Part shown: positions 11,455-24,327 of the stretch, one piece after another | Layout of the letters: every line of letters starts with the position of its first letter | Position numbering within the stretch: position 1 is the stretch's first letter | Source: Abelmoschus esculentus | Taxonomy: Eukaryota; Streptophyta; Magnoliopsida; Malvales; Malvaceae | Assembly (NCBI GenBank): GCA_035048815.1 | Contig: JAUCBN010000023.1 | Location: 7,385,501 to 7,449,500 of the forward strand | DNA length: 64,000 nt | Direction: 5' to 3' | The notes under the pieces: model-generated | What the model saw: the letters and a program-made list of their open reading frames with translations, nothing else | What the model was told of the DNA's origin: nothing | Database searches by the model: none | Position numbers and translations under genes: made by a program

Positions 11455-11610
11455 ATTAGTCAATAATGATTATGGTAATATCTATTTTAGAATATAATCT
11501 CTACCATTTGACATTAATCGCTCAATCACTCTATTAGAAATAGAATGATTGGTGCTCGAACTCGTGACCTCTAAAAATAACAACTGTCCTTTTAACCATT
11601 TAAATTAGAG
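11455..11610. repeat. Dispersed repeat R1, copy 3 (most complete)
   Basis: Contains TATTTTAGAATATAATCTCT, ACATTAATCGCTCAATCACT, then CTCGAACTCGTGACCTCT and CAACTGTCCTTTTAACCATT. The copies at 2.3 and 6.5 kb each share parts of this. Confidence 0.6.
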
Positions 11611-12109
11611 GGATCAAAGTTATGGTACTTAATAGTGTTGGTAGATACAATATTGTGCGAATGTGACTGAGGTAGGTACATCTCATTTTAAATCTTCAAC
11701 GTTAGGTCCAATTCTGGTTGTTGTAATATAATTTGATTAATATAATAGTCCCATTCAGTTCTTATTATTATTTAAATTTCAAAATGAAAACATTATAGTT
11801 TAATTCATCTACCAATATTAATAAAATCACACCATGAAGTTAAGTGCTAGGAGTAGGTGTGTGTATCTATAGCATAAGCAGTTTATACACTAGGAAATAG
11901 GACCAATGACCAATCTATCAATTTGAATACCTCATTCATCGAACATATTTTTTACGATACAAGTTAATTTTATAATTTATATTCGAGATTTATATATTCT
12001 TTAAGATTTGAACTCGATTTTTTCTATAAGAGAACAATGAATCATGTATTTCTAAGTATAAATTTTTGATGCATTTCAATTGATGGGTTGGTGGGGTGTA
12101 GAACTAATG
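11611..12109. other. Intergenic DNA, nothing recognised
   Basis: AT-rich, no frame or repeat identified. Confidence 0.45.
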
Positions 12110-13170
12110 TTTTGATATAATAATTGAAAAATAGTTTTGAACTAATTTGAAAAGATTTCAAAAATGGTTCTTATGTCCAAACTACTTAAAAATATATTTA
12201 AGATGTTTTTGAGTGATTTTAAATATGTTTTAAACGATTTAAAGAAACCAAATAAGTGTTTTTAACCTAGGTGTTTCGATACACCCTTAAGGCGTTTCGA
12301 TACATGTTCTTCAATACCATGGTTTCAAAGGCAAAACCACAGTGGTATCGATACTGGTATCGATACCTTTTTGCCACTGTGATGCTCTGTTTCGAATCCT
12401 GTTTCGAAACACCCTCAACGGTCAAAATGATTTTATAAAAAAATCCAACGGCTAAGAGCGGTATCGATACCAGTATCGATACCTGTTCATAAATACAGGT
12501 CAACGGCTATTTCCCAAAGCAGCTGTTTCGAAACAGCCTTTACGTGTTTCGATACCGCATGTACCAGAAGAGGAAATAAGCCTTGTAATCAGCTCCAAAC
12601 GGCTCCAAAACATCTCCAACGGTCACCAACGGCTAAAAGCTCATTTGGGATGATAAAAGGAAGCCTCAAGCATCAAGAGAAGACTAATGCTTCACTTGTA
12701 ACAACATTATGATCAAAGATTTGTCTTAGTGCTTAAATTTCTATCATTTGGGTAGACAAACACTTGTGAGCTTAATTGTCATATATGCTCAAGTGTAATT
12801 AGGAATTGGGTGAATGCTTAGTTGCAAACACTAGCCTTATTAGAAGGATTCAAGTTTGCTAAGTTTTCTTGTTTGAGTGAATTCCTAAAGTTCGGGTTGT
12901 GAACTTTGGATGCTAGATTCGGGTTTGAGTCTAGGATTGTAAGGTTATCCCTTTGGCCTTAAAAGGTTGAAATTCTTAGTGAATTTGGAAATCCTTAGTG
13001 GGAAGCTAAGGTAGTGGATGTAGGTGCTTGTTCGAAGGCCGAACCACTCTAAAATCCTTGTGTTCAACTCTTATCTTTTAGCTTCCACAACCAATCACCC
13101 AAAGTGTTCTTTCTCCATCAAATTGGCAAGTTAATCGGTTGTGCATCGAGCCACTCCAAGCCTAACATGG
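12110..13170 (+). mobile_element. LTR fragment, probably SIRE/Maximus-type copia
   Basis: About 1 kb of less AT-rich, noncoding sequence organised like a large copia LTR. It starts near TGTTTTGATATAATAATT, has a TATA-like ATAAATACAGG near 12490, and ends with a block containing GCCGAACCACTCTAAAATCC and TTGTGTTCAACTCTTATCTT, a theme I recall from SIRE-type LTR 3' ends. The U3-like part (12270-12560) is packed with GTATCGATAC palindromes and TGTTTCGA motifs. I do not find a clear primer site or target duplication, so this is a solo or truncated LTR with uncertain ends. Confidence 0.45.
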
Positions 13171-14099
13171 GGAATCAAAGTAAGTTCTTATAACGTTACT
13201 ATTTCTGATGAAAAATTATATAGAGAAGGTTAAAGATTTATTTATATAGTATAAAGTTAATTTAATTTTATATTTTTAGACCGTTAAATAGGATAAATGG
13301 ACGGTTGAATTTTTTTTTATCTTTTTAAAAATATTTTTATTTTTTATTATTAATCTTAATTATTCATTTATTATCAACGATTTAAAAATATATATAACTT
13401 AAAATATTACTTGATTTAATCCTATCCATTAACTCTTTAAGTCCCCGAGCTGAAATTCTATAGAATCATATATATAAAATGATATTTTGAATTTGAATCC
13501 TAGATATTTAAATCTAAATCTTATAATTTAAGGCTAAGAGCATTATTTTTTAAACCATATAGAATTTTGATAATTAATTACATGACGTGTGATCTAGGAG
13601 AATTTTGATAATTATCTAGAGTGGGCTACTTCCATAATTATTATTGTTTAAGTGGTACCGCTTAAATTAAAAAGCTACTAATGATGAGTTGATTTTATCG
13701 ACGGTTGATTGATCAAATATAATGAGATATTCGATTCTTAATATTATAAATAAAAAATAAATTAAAAGATCTGATTAAAATTACTCGATCATAGGCCGAA
13801 TACCTGTGACTATAAAAAAAAGTTGGTTGATTTTCTTTAAAAAATCATTATATTCAAAGTCAATTTTGTCCCCTTTTCCATGTTTGATTCAAAACGCTAT
13901 AAAATAACTAATTTGTTTCTTTATAACAAATTTTGAATCAAAAGCTTGTCAATATGCTTACGTCTGGCTTCAACCTTGACGTTAAATGACAAACAAACAG
14001 GTTGATGGTTTTGGTCATACCAAGAAGTTGAATCTCAATCTCTTGTATTTCCCATGCAGAAGAGTCTCTTTAAATACGCAATGTAGTGTCAAAGTAAGA
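13171..14099. other. Intergenic DNA, nothing recognised
   Basis: AT-rich, no supported gene. Confidence 0.45.
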
Positions 14100-14298
14100 A
14101 AAATCATATCACCGGTAAATTCTACCACGTTATTCATGGATCAACCATTAAAAACTACCCACTTCAATAGTTTTGTCATGTCATATTTTTTCCCCAAATG
14201 TACCTTCACTTGAAAAATTAAAAATTACTGAGGTGGGTAGGTTTTAGTGGTTGGTCCCATGGATGACGTGGTGAGATTGACCCATGATATAATTTTTC
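14100..14298. mobile_element. Fold-back MITE, family F1, copy 3
   Basis: Arms include CTACCACGTTATTCATGGAT and its inverse CCATGGATGACGTGGTGAG; the right end is GACCCATGATATAATTTTTC. The left terminus is diverged (AAATCATATCACCGG). Flanks GTCAAAGTAAG and GTCAAGTAGAG may be a decayed target duplication. Confidence 0.65.
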
Positions 14299-14490
14299 GT
14301 CAAGTAGAGATAAATATTTGACCGAGTTGAATATGAAAATTAAATTAGTTAAACTGATAAGTGATTCAAATTTAAACTCAAGGCTTATTTGAGTTTTTTT
14401 AATTGAATCAAGTCGAATTGAATTCTTTTATAAGTGTGATAAAAAATTTATAAATTTTCAAAACTGAGTCGGGGTTTTCCCTTGTGACCA

Positions 14491-15127
14491 GGGGTGAACA
14501 AAATTCGACTTGACTCGAAACCCCCCGAATAAATCGACTCGAAGCGGAGATGCTTGATCGTTTTGACTCGACTCGACTCGAAAACCCCAAATAAATCGAC
14601 TCGAGGCGGAGATGCTTGATCGTTTTGACTCGACTCGACTCGAAACCCCCCGAATAAATCGACTCGAGGCGAAGATGCTCAATCGTTTTGACTCGACTCG
14701 AAATTTTATAAACTCGATCGACTCAAAAAATTTCAAATAAAGTTCAAGTTATAAAATGGAAATTCGAATAATTAGAATAACTCAAAATTTTAATAATTAA
14801 AGGATTAATTTTTAAATTTGAGACAAATCTCTCAATTTTTATGATATATACATTGATATATAAAAATATAAAGAAATATTGCTACATATGAAAAAAATAT
14901 ATAAACATGCATATCTTATATGATTAGAGAAAGTCATTTAAATTGGAATCAAATCATACTATAACATGATAAATAATTATAATTAAATATTTATAGAAAC
15001 TCGAAAATTTAACTAGATTCGACTCGACTCGAACTAAAAAAATTTCAAATAAAATTTGAATTATAAAATGTGACTCATCAACTCGAATAACTTAAAATTT
15101 TTAACTCGACTCAATGAATACTCACCC
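14491..15127 (+). mobile_element. MULE-like MITE, family R2, copy 1
   Basis: Starts GGGGTGAACAAAATTCGACT and ends GAATACTCACCC, so the termini are inverted. Internal sequence such as ATATGATTAGAGAAAGTCAT and TTAAATTGGAATCAAAT matches the reverse complement of 40604-41125. Flanks TCCCTTGTGA and TCCCTGTTAC may be a degenerate target duplication of about 10 bp. Noncoding. This copy carries an internal tandem repeat. Confidence 0.7.
14512..14702. repeat. 62-bp tandem repeat, about 3 units, inside R2 copy 1
   Basis: Each unit contains AATAAATCGACTCGA, GAGATGCTTGATCGTTTTGA and a run of GACTCGACTCG. The GATGCT landmark falls near 14549, 14611 and 14674, so the period is 62-63 bp. The R2 copy at 40.6 kb lacks it. 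Confidence 0.85.
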
Positions 15128-18100
15128 TCCCTGTTACAAGTGAGTCCCAGACATGGTATCTCACCATCTAGTAAGCTTCCAAGCCACAAAGATCCATATG
15201 AAAACCCTACATTTCTTACCCTTTGAAATGCCACACCAAGAGCTAACAGACACTGCTTCTGAGTTCTGAGTTGTTGAGCTCAGCTTTTTGAAGTCTGGGG
15301 TTTGAGTCTCTTTAATCTGACAGTTTATGTAATTAAGATCATCTCTGAGGTTCTAAGTACGTATTAATATATCAGTGTTTATTACATCCAACCATGTCTT
15401 TTGGTAGGCCAACCTCTGACGTTGTAGATGGTTTGATTTGCTCCATCTTGACTCTTGAGGCAAGACAAGTCAGCTCAGTACAGACCAATTATTTGGTAGG
15501 ATTTTGGATCCTTTCCGTTTATGTTGGGTAAATTTAAATTTCAAATTTATTTTGTTATTTTAGATTCAAATTCTTTTAAGTTTTAGTAATTTAAAATTTC
15601 GGTCATGCAGATTTATAGTATTTCTAGTTTAATCACTCGGGATTTAATACTCGAAACCTAATAATTCTGTTTTACTTGTGTAATCATTAATTTTATCTGA
15701 GATTATAACTCGATTTTAATTTGTGTTCTCTTTAAATAATTGATATTGGTTTTACTTATAAAATCCAAAAATATTATATATACATCTATAGTAATTATTA
15801 TAATCTTTTATCTTTCTATTCTTATTTACCATTTTTTTTTGTTTGTAAGTATACATCATCTTTATTTTTATTAGTATTATTATATTTATTTATCTATTAT
15901 ATTTTTTAATTTACTTTTTGGAATTTATATTATCTGTCTTTATTTTCCTTATTTTAATTTGTTTTTTCGGTTTCACCTATTATTATTATATATAATATAT
16001 AATAAATTAAAATAAAGCAACCCAGTTCATTTAGTTGTAGTTCATTTACAAATTAAATTGAGATAAAAAAAATAACAAATAGTACAAACTTATTTTATTA
16101 AAAAAATAATACAACCCATTTTTCTCTGAATTCATTTGCCTAACCGAAACCCTAATTGACTAATCTTTAATGCCCATCTTTTGTCTTATGCACAATCCAT
16201 TTGTGGTCATTAGATCTGTTTCATATCTAACGGTTCAAATAAAAGAGAAAAGAAACTTTCAGATTCTAAATGTGTGACATGCGGTTTGTCTGTTCCTTCA
16301 CGCACGCGTGTGACACACGTACACCTGTTCAGATGACATATAGTCTCTTCATCTTTTTCGTCGTCCGAACAACGTTCGATGATCCTTCTCCGACAATTCT
16401 CATAAACGTCAACACATGCAAACAAACAAAAACAATTATCAGATCGTACAAGGATTATGAAAAAAATAAATTCTAGCATTTATAGAGCCAGTAATATCAA
16501 GGAATTCCAGCCAATAAACACATAATTTTCAGAGAATTTCAGAGGCAAAAATTTAAATTTCAACAAAACCAAAGAGAATTAGGACTTTATTTTCTCCTTT
16601 TCTAAGTTCTTGTAAACTCAGCTAGAAAACCAAACTCAATCAAATGTAAAAAGGGTTCCTCTCGAGATCCAATCAATAGAACAAACACAAACATTAGAGG
16701 TATAGCCAGTCTATTCGATTCATGGTATATATTTCAATAAGGATAAGAGGGTTTAGGGTTTATATTTTACCTTTATCATTTAATGTTGGCCATTTGATCT
16801 TCTCTTCGTGCTTCTTCAAATCGAAAATAAACCCAACGACCATGAGCCTTTGATGGTGAACCAACGAAGAAATAAAGGGATCCTTTCCTTTTCGTTTTTA
16901 TCGAAATAAAGTTTTTTATTCGTATTTTCTTTAAATACAAAGGATTTTTGATTGAGTTTGAGTCTCAAAATTATTTTAAGTTTCGAAAGGTTTTAAAAAA
17001 GAATTTTTAATGTGTTTTTGTTTCGTTGGTCACCGTTTTTCGTGGTCCATTCTAAAAATTTGAAGGTTAGGGGGGGGGGGTTCTTTGTTCTTAATTTTTA
17101 TAGGATTCTAGAAGAATAAGGGAGAGAATTCGAGGTTTCTTCTATTTTCGAATAAAAAAATGGGTTGAAGGGGTCGATTTTGAGATAGTGAGTCATATAC
17201 TCACTCAATATTTAAAAATGAGATGTTCATATTTTAAATCCCTCTACGTGGAGGAAAGTCTTTTAGCAATCCTCGAAAGTTTTCACATATTTATATATTC
17301 GCCCCAAAATCAGTTTAATTTAATTTCTCTCTCGATTTCCCCCTTTATTTTCTCCTTTGTTTTGTTTTTGTCACTAATTCGAACTCTAATTTCTTTTTTT
17401 TTTATTTCAATTGTGTTCTAAAGCTTTCTGTTTTGTTCAATATGGTCTTGTTTTAATTGGAGTTTTTCATTTTGTAATTTGATCTCCGAGTTCAATCTTT
17501 CTTCCATTTGCGCCTTTTTTTTAATTAAAGTGCACACTTATTTATTCATTTATTTGCTTATTTATTTTGTCTCATTTTTATTCAATGTCGTGATATGTAT
17601 ACATGCGTATGTTGTTTTTTATGACATGTTTGTATTTAGATCATTTTCTTATTTGTTTATCATCTAAGTTACACCTAATCAATTAAAGTATACGATATCT
17701 CTTTATTCGATCATAACGGGGCCGGTACAAGGCGTGTTGGTGACGGTTTGGGCTTTTACTTTTGAATATTGAGATTTTTAAAATTAACTCGAATTTATAA
17801 CCAAATCTTAATTTAATGTTACTTTAATTTGAAAATTTTAAAATTAATTAAGCAGTAATTTTAAAGGGTATCAATTTTGGGATTTTAAAATACTAACACC
17901 ATTTTTAATCGTAATTGACTCTCGAACCCAAATTTATTCAAATCTTTGGTTTTAAGGTTTCAATCTACCTAATTAACCAATGACGAATCCAAATTTTCAA
18001 TCATTTTTCGAACCTTTTTAAACCACCAATTGTAACATTTTCTAATTCCCTTTTCTTTTAGTTTTTTTTTTCAATTTAAAATACCTTTCATTTTAAATTT

Positions 18101-18387
18101 AGTAACCTTTTTATTTTTTTTAAAAAAATTTTCCCCAATTTTCAATTCTTTTTTAAAATTCTAATTTTTAATTTTTCCTCTTTCAAATTGTTTTTAAACA
18201 TTTCAAAAATAATCCCTAAACTTTTAAATTTATAAATTTTTAATTTTTTAAAAGGGTCATTACAACTTGTTTGAGTCTTATAATTTTAAATCATTTAGGA
18301 TTAAGATCATTTTAAGTTTCTATCATTTTAGTTCAACATTCTTACGAGTAACGTTATTGTAGTTGAATAGTTTCTCTAAAAAGTTTG
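15128..18387. other. Long AT-rich intergenic region, probably old transposon DNA
   Basis: No gene supported on either strand. A ten-base G run sits near 17070. Around 17715 the GGGGCCGGTACAAGGCGTGT stretch is unusually GC-rich for the area and recalls LTR sequence. Ends and class cannot be set by eye. Confidence 0.4.
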
Positions 18388-20641
18388 TGTAACACCTAAA
18401 ATTTGAATGCTACATTTAGACCATAAACCCAATTTTTGTTCTCATAGAAATTCTCTTTACAAACTAAATAAAATCAATTTCATAAACTATGTCATAAAAC
18501 TTAGCAGGGATTATAGTACGATAATAGTTCAAATATACAAATTAATTAAAAGAACTCTAAATATAATAGTCGAAACATTTTACCAACTAAAAATTAGTTA
18601 AATATAGGTACAGATAAAAAGGTCTTACAAGTACATAACCCACTACATCTAATACTTATACTCTACCAAAAGACTAATGCTGAAGTTTCTCGTTGACGAT
18701 GCTCTGCTACTCACGACCCACCTACTTACCTGTCAATAGAAATATAATTCGAAACGCTGAGCTACCAAACCTCAATGGATACACAATCTCTCGACCATGC
18801 ACAAGTGAATCATAACTATGTGCATGCTAAAATGGAATACGATAATAATATGATGAAAAATGATACTACCATGATCACCTAAACACATGATGTATACAAA
18901 CAACATCCAAAGCATAAATGCATAAGTAAAAAACAGGAGTGTAGCCTAATATCGCCAAACACTAGGAGACCCATTCATGCTTATAATCTCACATTGAGTT
19001 ACTCGAAATCTTACATTGAGCTAGTATATTTAAAATCTCATATCGAATATTCACACAAAATCTCATATCGAGCAAAAGTTATCATACAATTTCTTACATC
19101 GGATAACCTTCATACATCACCCAGAATCTCAGATCAGATAACCTTTATTGTGTTGCAACAATCACTCATTGGGTATCAAAATCTCACCTAACAAGGACTC
19201 AAAATCAACCAAGTACCATCACAAGGAACCACCACTAATGACTCACCCAGGATCCCTAAACACTATTGGTACAAGTCAAACTTTTGTTAACCAACATAAA
19301 ATAAGCCATATAAGTCATACAAGCATTTATAAACACGCAATTCAAGTTTTAATATTTATTGTATACCTCAAGAAAACCTTAGAAATAATTACCATAATTT
19401 ATAGAACATTTGAACTTAAAACATAAAACTTGGATAGATTACTCTATTTGTATCAATACACTTTCACGTGTATCAGTATCTCTCTTTGTATATCGATACT
19501 TCTACGCGAGTACCGATACTAAATTTGTATTCAAAGTAATTAAGTTATTAAAGTGTACCAATATGCTTATTTGGTATTTCAGTACGCTACATTGATACTT
19601 AAAATTGAGTATTGGTCCCGAAGCCCATACTATTACACTCTTGGTGTACCGATACTCAAAATGATTATTGAATTCTAAAATCATACACCAATATCGATAC
19701 GCCCTGTAGCAGTATTGATATCCCATACCGATACGCCCTGTAACAATACCGATACCCCTTTTAAGGATTAATCAATTTTAACAAAGGGGCATACATATAC
19801 ATAATCTCGTGTATTGATATCTAAAGCCAAAATTTAAGGTTTGAGGTTCAAAAATCCCTTATTTTAACCCCAAAACTTAGTTAACAAATATCAAAATATT
19901 TGTACATGTTATAATGAGTATTTAGTTGTGTTTTTAACAGTTTTTAACCCCAAACAACATCAAATTGAATTGTTACCATTAATGAACAAAAACAAGCTCT
20001 AACTTGACTAAACCATCATAAATCAATCAAATACACAAATAAAAATGATACACATGAATAAACAAGATTTGAGAGTGTACTAATCTCTAAAGTAAGTTGG
20101 AAGAACCTCTCCTTCAACCTATTAAACATTCTTTTTTCCCAAGCTTTTGGATGGTTCTTCAAAATCTCACTATAGTATTGTTGTCAAAAGATTGCTACTC
20201 TCTTTAAAGGATTTAAAAAAGCTAAAATTGTAATTTTAATCTTATTATCTATCCCATTCTTCACTAAAACCTCAACCTTCACTATTTTTAATCGTTCTTA
20301 CTTTGTTATATAGATCTTTTAAAATTGAGTTAGCATTCCTCTATAAGCTAGATGTGGAACATTAATCTAAGCTTTAAGTTCCTGTCTTTAGTGATAGTAT
20401 TTAGAAGAGAAAGGATTGAAAAAAGGAGTAAGAAGTTAATAGAGATGATGATGATATCATCTCCTCTACATTATATAAAAAATAAGCACTTGTCTCCCTC
20501 TTTTTCACTCAATTAATCAATTATCAAAATATCCCAAAGCCATCTTCTAAACCCAAGTCCAACAAAGTCTATGAGGCACAAACATGAGGCTTATGCCTCG
20601 GGTTAACCCGATACTAAAGTTTTAAAACTTGGGTTGTGATA
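18388..20641 (-). mobile_element. Probable Ty3/gypsy LTR in minus orientation
   Basis: The plus-strand left edge is TGTAACACCTAAAATTTGAA, a start I associate with plant gypsy LTRs read backwards. The right edge is GGTTGTGATA. Immediately beyond it, on the minus strand, is the purine tract AAGGAGAGGAG (20643-20653), placed as a polypurine tract should be just before a 3' LTR. The interior has no open frame and carries a cluster of TATCGATAC/ACCGATACGCCCTGTA motifs at 19.4-19.8 kb. One end reads TA rather than CA, so it is mutated or slightly misplaced. Confidence 0.5.
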
Positions 20642-20840
20642 ACTCCTCTCCTTAAAGAAAATTTCATCCTCAAAATTTATCTAACTGGTATACTTCTGGT
20701 TCAACCCTCTCAAATATCTCATACAATTCAATATATCTAAGGCTCAACTTGTCTTTCCTTTAAAATCCACAAGTTCATATCTCTGAATCATCTCTATCTA
20801 CACTACTAAATCCTCGTCCAAAACATGGGTCTTCTTTATC
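20642..20840 (-). mobile_element. Gypsy-type internal 3' remnant beside the LTR
   Basis: On the minus strand, next to the purine tract, a short frame reads INFEDEIFFKE, like the tail commonly preceding plant gypsy 3' LTRs. Stops occur upstream. Only a scrap of the internal region remains recognisable. Confidence 0.4.
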
Positions 20841-21429
20841 TCCCACAAATAATATCATTAATTATTTACACATATATTACAAATATTTTACACACATGAA
20901 TAGGTAAAAAAATCTTTGAAAGATAAAGTTCTTAATAAATTAAATGAAGTAGAAAAAATGAGTGGGTTTCAAAATAGAAAAAACAAATGTGATTCATTAA
21001 TACCTCGTAAATAAAAAATATTAAATGTATTCAGTTTATCACGTTATTTGTGGACTCGATCAATTAAATTTATCTATCTTATTTTTTAAATTTTTAACTT
21101 TTTTATATAAAAATAAAAATAAAATAATTACTTTAAAATAGATGCATTTTATTAGTTAAGACTACAAATTAAAAAATTAAATAGTTGGGTTCAAATGGTA
21201 GACTATATCATATGATATATGTCAAGGAAGTATTCATGAAATGTATATCAGAAAGAGCTTGGATTATATACAGATTTGAATCCATCTGAGACACTTAGGT
21301 GCCATCTAAATTTACAATTGTCAATATTAGTAAATGAAGATTTTGCTCTGCCTCCTTATATCAACCAAAGTAAGCTTATTTACAATGTTGCATCACTGAC
21401 AACTTGAAGCTTAGCATCTGTTGAACCAT
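20841..21429. other. Intergenic DNA downstream of the TRM-like gene
   Basis: Includes AT-rich sequence with a partial resemblance to F1 MITE ends (TTTATCACGTTATTTGTGGA, near 21035) and should include the 3' UTR of the gene ending at 21430. Confidence 0.4.
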
Positions 21430-24327
21430 TTAACCGGTCGGTAAAGTGGAAAGATAGGCACAAATCTCCTCGACCAACCCGCTTAATAGTTGCTTCTCTA
21501 TGTCGACCACCACTTGCATTGTGTCATTCACAGAAAAGCCGTTTCTCCAACCCAAGTCCCATATTCCACTTAAAACTTCTTTGTGCTTTAAATCTCTTTC
21601 CAGCATCGAGTAAAGACTACCGGTAGGATAATTTTCACCGGCAGGTTCACTATAGCCTCTTAGAGCCTTGATGCCATCACAAATTTGCTTCAACAAATGG
21701 TCTAGAGAGATATGACTTTTGGCATTACCAACCATGGATAAAAGTGGAGGGGGAACCATTTGAGAATCGGGCAAGCTTCTTTGTCGAACAATTTCATTTG
21801 CACAATCCAAGGAGAGTCGTGTATTGGTATCCATGAGGTCGTTGATGTTGAGTTCTTGTGAAGGGGTAGGAAGATTCACATGAAGGTGAAAAAGCTGTTC
21901 AGCATGGTTGAGAAAAGCTGGACTGTTCAATAGCAAAGCTTTCATACTGGTCAGTCTAATGAAGCTTTCGCTGTCGGTTCCAATTGGCATGATAGGGTCA
22001 ACATCGATGTCTCCGATAGAATTTCTGCTGTTTTGATCATCCGTAGTCACCAGGGTAACATCACAAACAAAACTCTCATTATTATCTTGGTGTTCTACAA
22101 AAAATGAAGAGGAAAGAATCTGTTAGGTAAGCAGCAACATTTCTGCACAGTTTTCTAAATAGTAGAATAGATTTTTTTCCAAAGGGTTAGATAAAAGGCA
22201 ATAGTTCAACCTCTAAACATGGCTAATGTCACATGCATCAAAGAGCTTTACTAAAATTTTTACCCTTATTTGTTACCTCCAATTAGAATATCAGTGTGTT
22301 CTGTTGCCTCCTTTGTAGGAAGCCAATCTGCAGTTCCGGTGTTATCTTCTTCCAAAACATTATCATTTTCTGATGCAAGATCAACCATCTTTCCTTCCAA
22401 AACCGTATTGTTTTCAGATACAACATCAATATTCTTCCCATCCAAAAGAATACCATCTCCTTTGTATTTCAATTTCTCAGTCTGCAAAGAAAATATATTG
22501 CATTTAATTTTTGAGTCATAACTTGTTGCAGAGGCATTTCCAATATCATATGTTAACATTCTGTTTAATGAAAGTTAGTATTATAAGTGCAGAAAATAAG
22601 CTAAAAGGACTCACAGATACTTTAGCGGCTGTTGAACCCTTGCTAAATGGTTTCTCCTTTTTCATTGGAATCCTTTTCCGATGATTGGTTGCAAGAACTA
22701 TAGTTTTCGGTTCGCGACTAGAGTTGAAGTTTGCAGTAGCAATTCGTTGACAAGGAATTTTATATTTTGTAATATTTGATCCATTTTCATGCTTTCTGGA
22801 CTTTGGAGGGGTAACATTGGTTTCATCTGTAGACCTCAAAGAATTTTTTGCTTTGGCAACCTCCTTGTTAACTGGTTTCGCGCTGCTTACCACATGTTTT
22901 GGTATGTTTTCGATTTTCTTGTGAGTGACCTCTTTTTTCAGCAATGGCATGGATTGAGGCCCCGACGTTTTCATCTTTGTAGGATGACTCTCTTTAGTTT
23001 TTGCTTCGTTTTTCGCCGGCATGGACTCTTTCTCTTTGTTGTCTTTAGCACCTTCCCTCGAGCTAAGTCTCTTGATAGGAGTTTCTTCTCTGTCCACTCT
23101 TGTCCTCATTTCATTGAAGTACAAGCCTCTATCGTTGGAGCCAATTGAAGGAGACTCCTCTTTTACTTTCACTTTTTCGAGCACAGTTTCTGTCTTTAAG
23201 CTTCCATTCTCCTTATACAATGGTACAAAGTTGTCCTGTTGTTGCAAGCACGGACTGATTCGAGGTTTTATGAGTACAATTGGGGGGCAATTGTTGATCA
23301 ACTTCTGTTCCGAAAAGCAGTCACTCCACTGGTGAGAATCATACTTGATCTCTTTGATAAAGTTTCTCTTCAATAGTCCTTTAAAATGCATGGTCTCAAG
23401 TATGTCCTTCATTGTCCTACTCTCTTGGACTTCCTTCCGGACAACAAATGGAGACTTGCTTACTTTAGGCCTACTAATTTCGAAGACATGCTTCTCTTGA
23501 TCGAAAATCTTCTTATTCTCCAGCTCTTTCTGGGAATTTGTCTGCAATGGTTTTGAAGGCATTTCTTCTAGTCCCATAAGTTTTGCAACCAAACTCGTGC
23601 CTCTTGCTTTCTTCTCCGGAGCAGCTAATGAGATAGATGAATCCACAGAAGTAAAGTTGTCGGTTCCGAGAGTTGAAAATTGGCTCGAGCTTGTCGACGG
23701 GATATCTGAAGCGGAGTCTGGAAATCCTCCACTGAAACATCTCTTTCCTTCCACATTTATGTTTGGCAGTAGATTTTGCCTAGCTAAACTGTCTCGAATC
23801 ACTTCCCTAAGCTCCTCAATGCAATCTCTTGAAGAACCATCAGCAGAAAGCCACGGATGTTGGCTTTCTGTTCGATAGTTCCACTCGCCAACCGGACTCG
23901 AATTCGTTCTCCGAATCACTTGATCATTTCTCAGCCTATCACATTTTTCCTTTTCTTCCTTGTTCAACTTAGCCATATAATGAGAAGCTTCTTGCAATTT
24001 TCCAAGCATATGCAAAGAGTCCTGCAAATCAAGAGCCCCTTTCAACAAATCTTCCGCCGCATCTTTCGAATTCCCGTCGTACCACAGCCCTTTGGAGCAT
24101 GAATCAGTGACATGATTTAGCTTGTGAGCTCTCCTTGAAACCTCCAAGAGCTGATCCTTTACGTTTGATCGGTTCTTTGCTCTTCGCCGGCACTCATCTT
24201 TCTTAGGCTCCATCGTCTCGGAACCGGTTTTGGACCTTCTAATTGTTCTGCACTCTACAACTCCCTTTGGATCATCACACGTAACAAATGATCTATAAAC
24301 AATGGATCTTAAACTGTCTTGAGGCAT
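21430..24327 (-). CDS. TRM/LONGIFOLIA-like protein (DUF3741/DUF4378)
   Basis: TRM proteins bind microtubules, recruit TON1/PP2A complexes and influence cell shape. Three coding exons, 24327-22615, 22481-22277 and 22094-21430, splice at GTGAGT, GTAACA and AG sites and keep frame for 860 residues. Start MPQDSLRSIVYRSFVTCDD is the conserved opening recalled for this group. Just upstream is a CAG acceptor (24332-24331), so the 5' UTR is probably spliced, possibly from a donor near 24769. Residues 245-254 are SLVAKLMGLE, a hallmark TRM motif, followed by VVRKEVQESRTMKDILETM. The middle is Lys/Ser-rich and disordered. The C-terminus has IWDLGWRNGFSVND and VVVDIEKQLLSGLVEEI, the DUF4378 end block. 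Which TRM member it is I cannot say. Confidence 0.85.

Noticed and set aside
12110..13170. Considered as a gene because of its higher GC content
   Set aside because: Stops in all frames; organisation fits an LTR better.
16210..16479. Overlapping ORFs of 89 (-) and 68 (+) codons
   Set aside because: Chance opens in a slightly GC-richer patch; neither has domain features or good splice context.
22789..24102. Several plus-strand ORFs of 75-119 codons
   Set aside because: Antisense shadows of the TRM-like coding exon; no family features.
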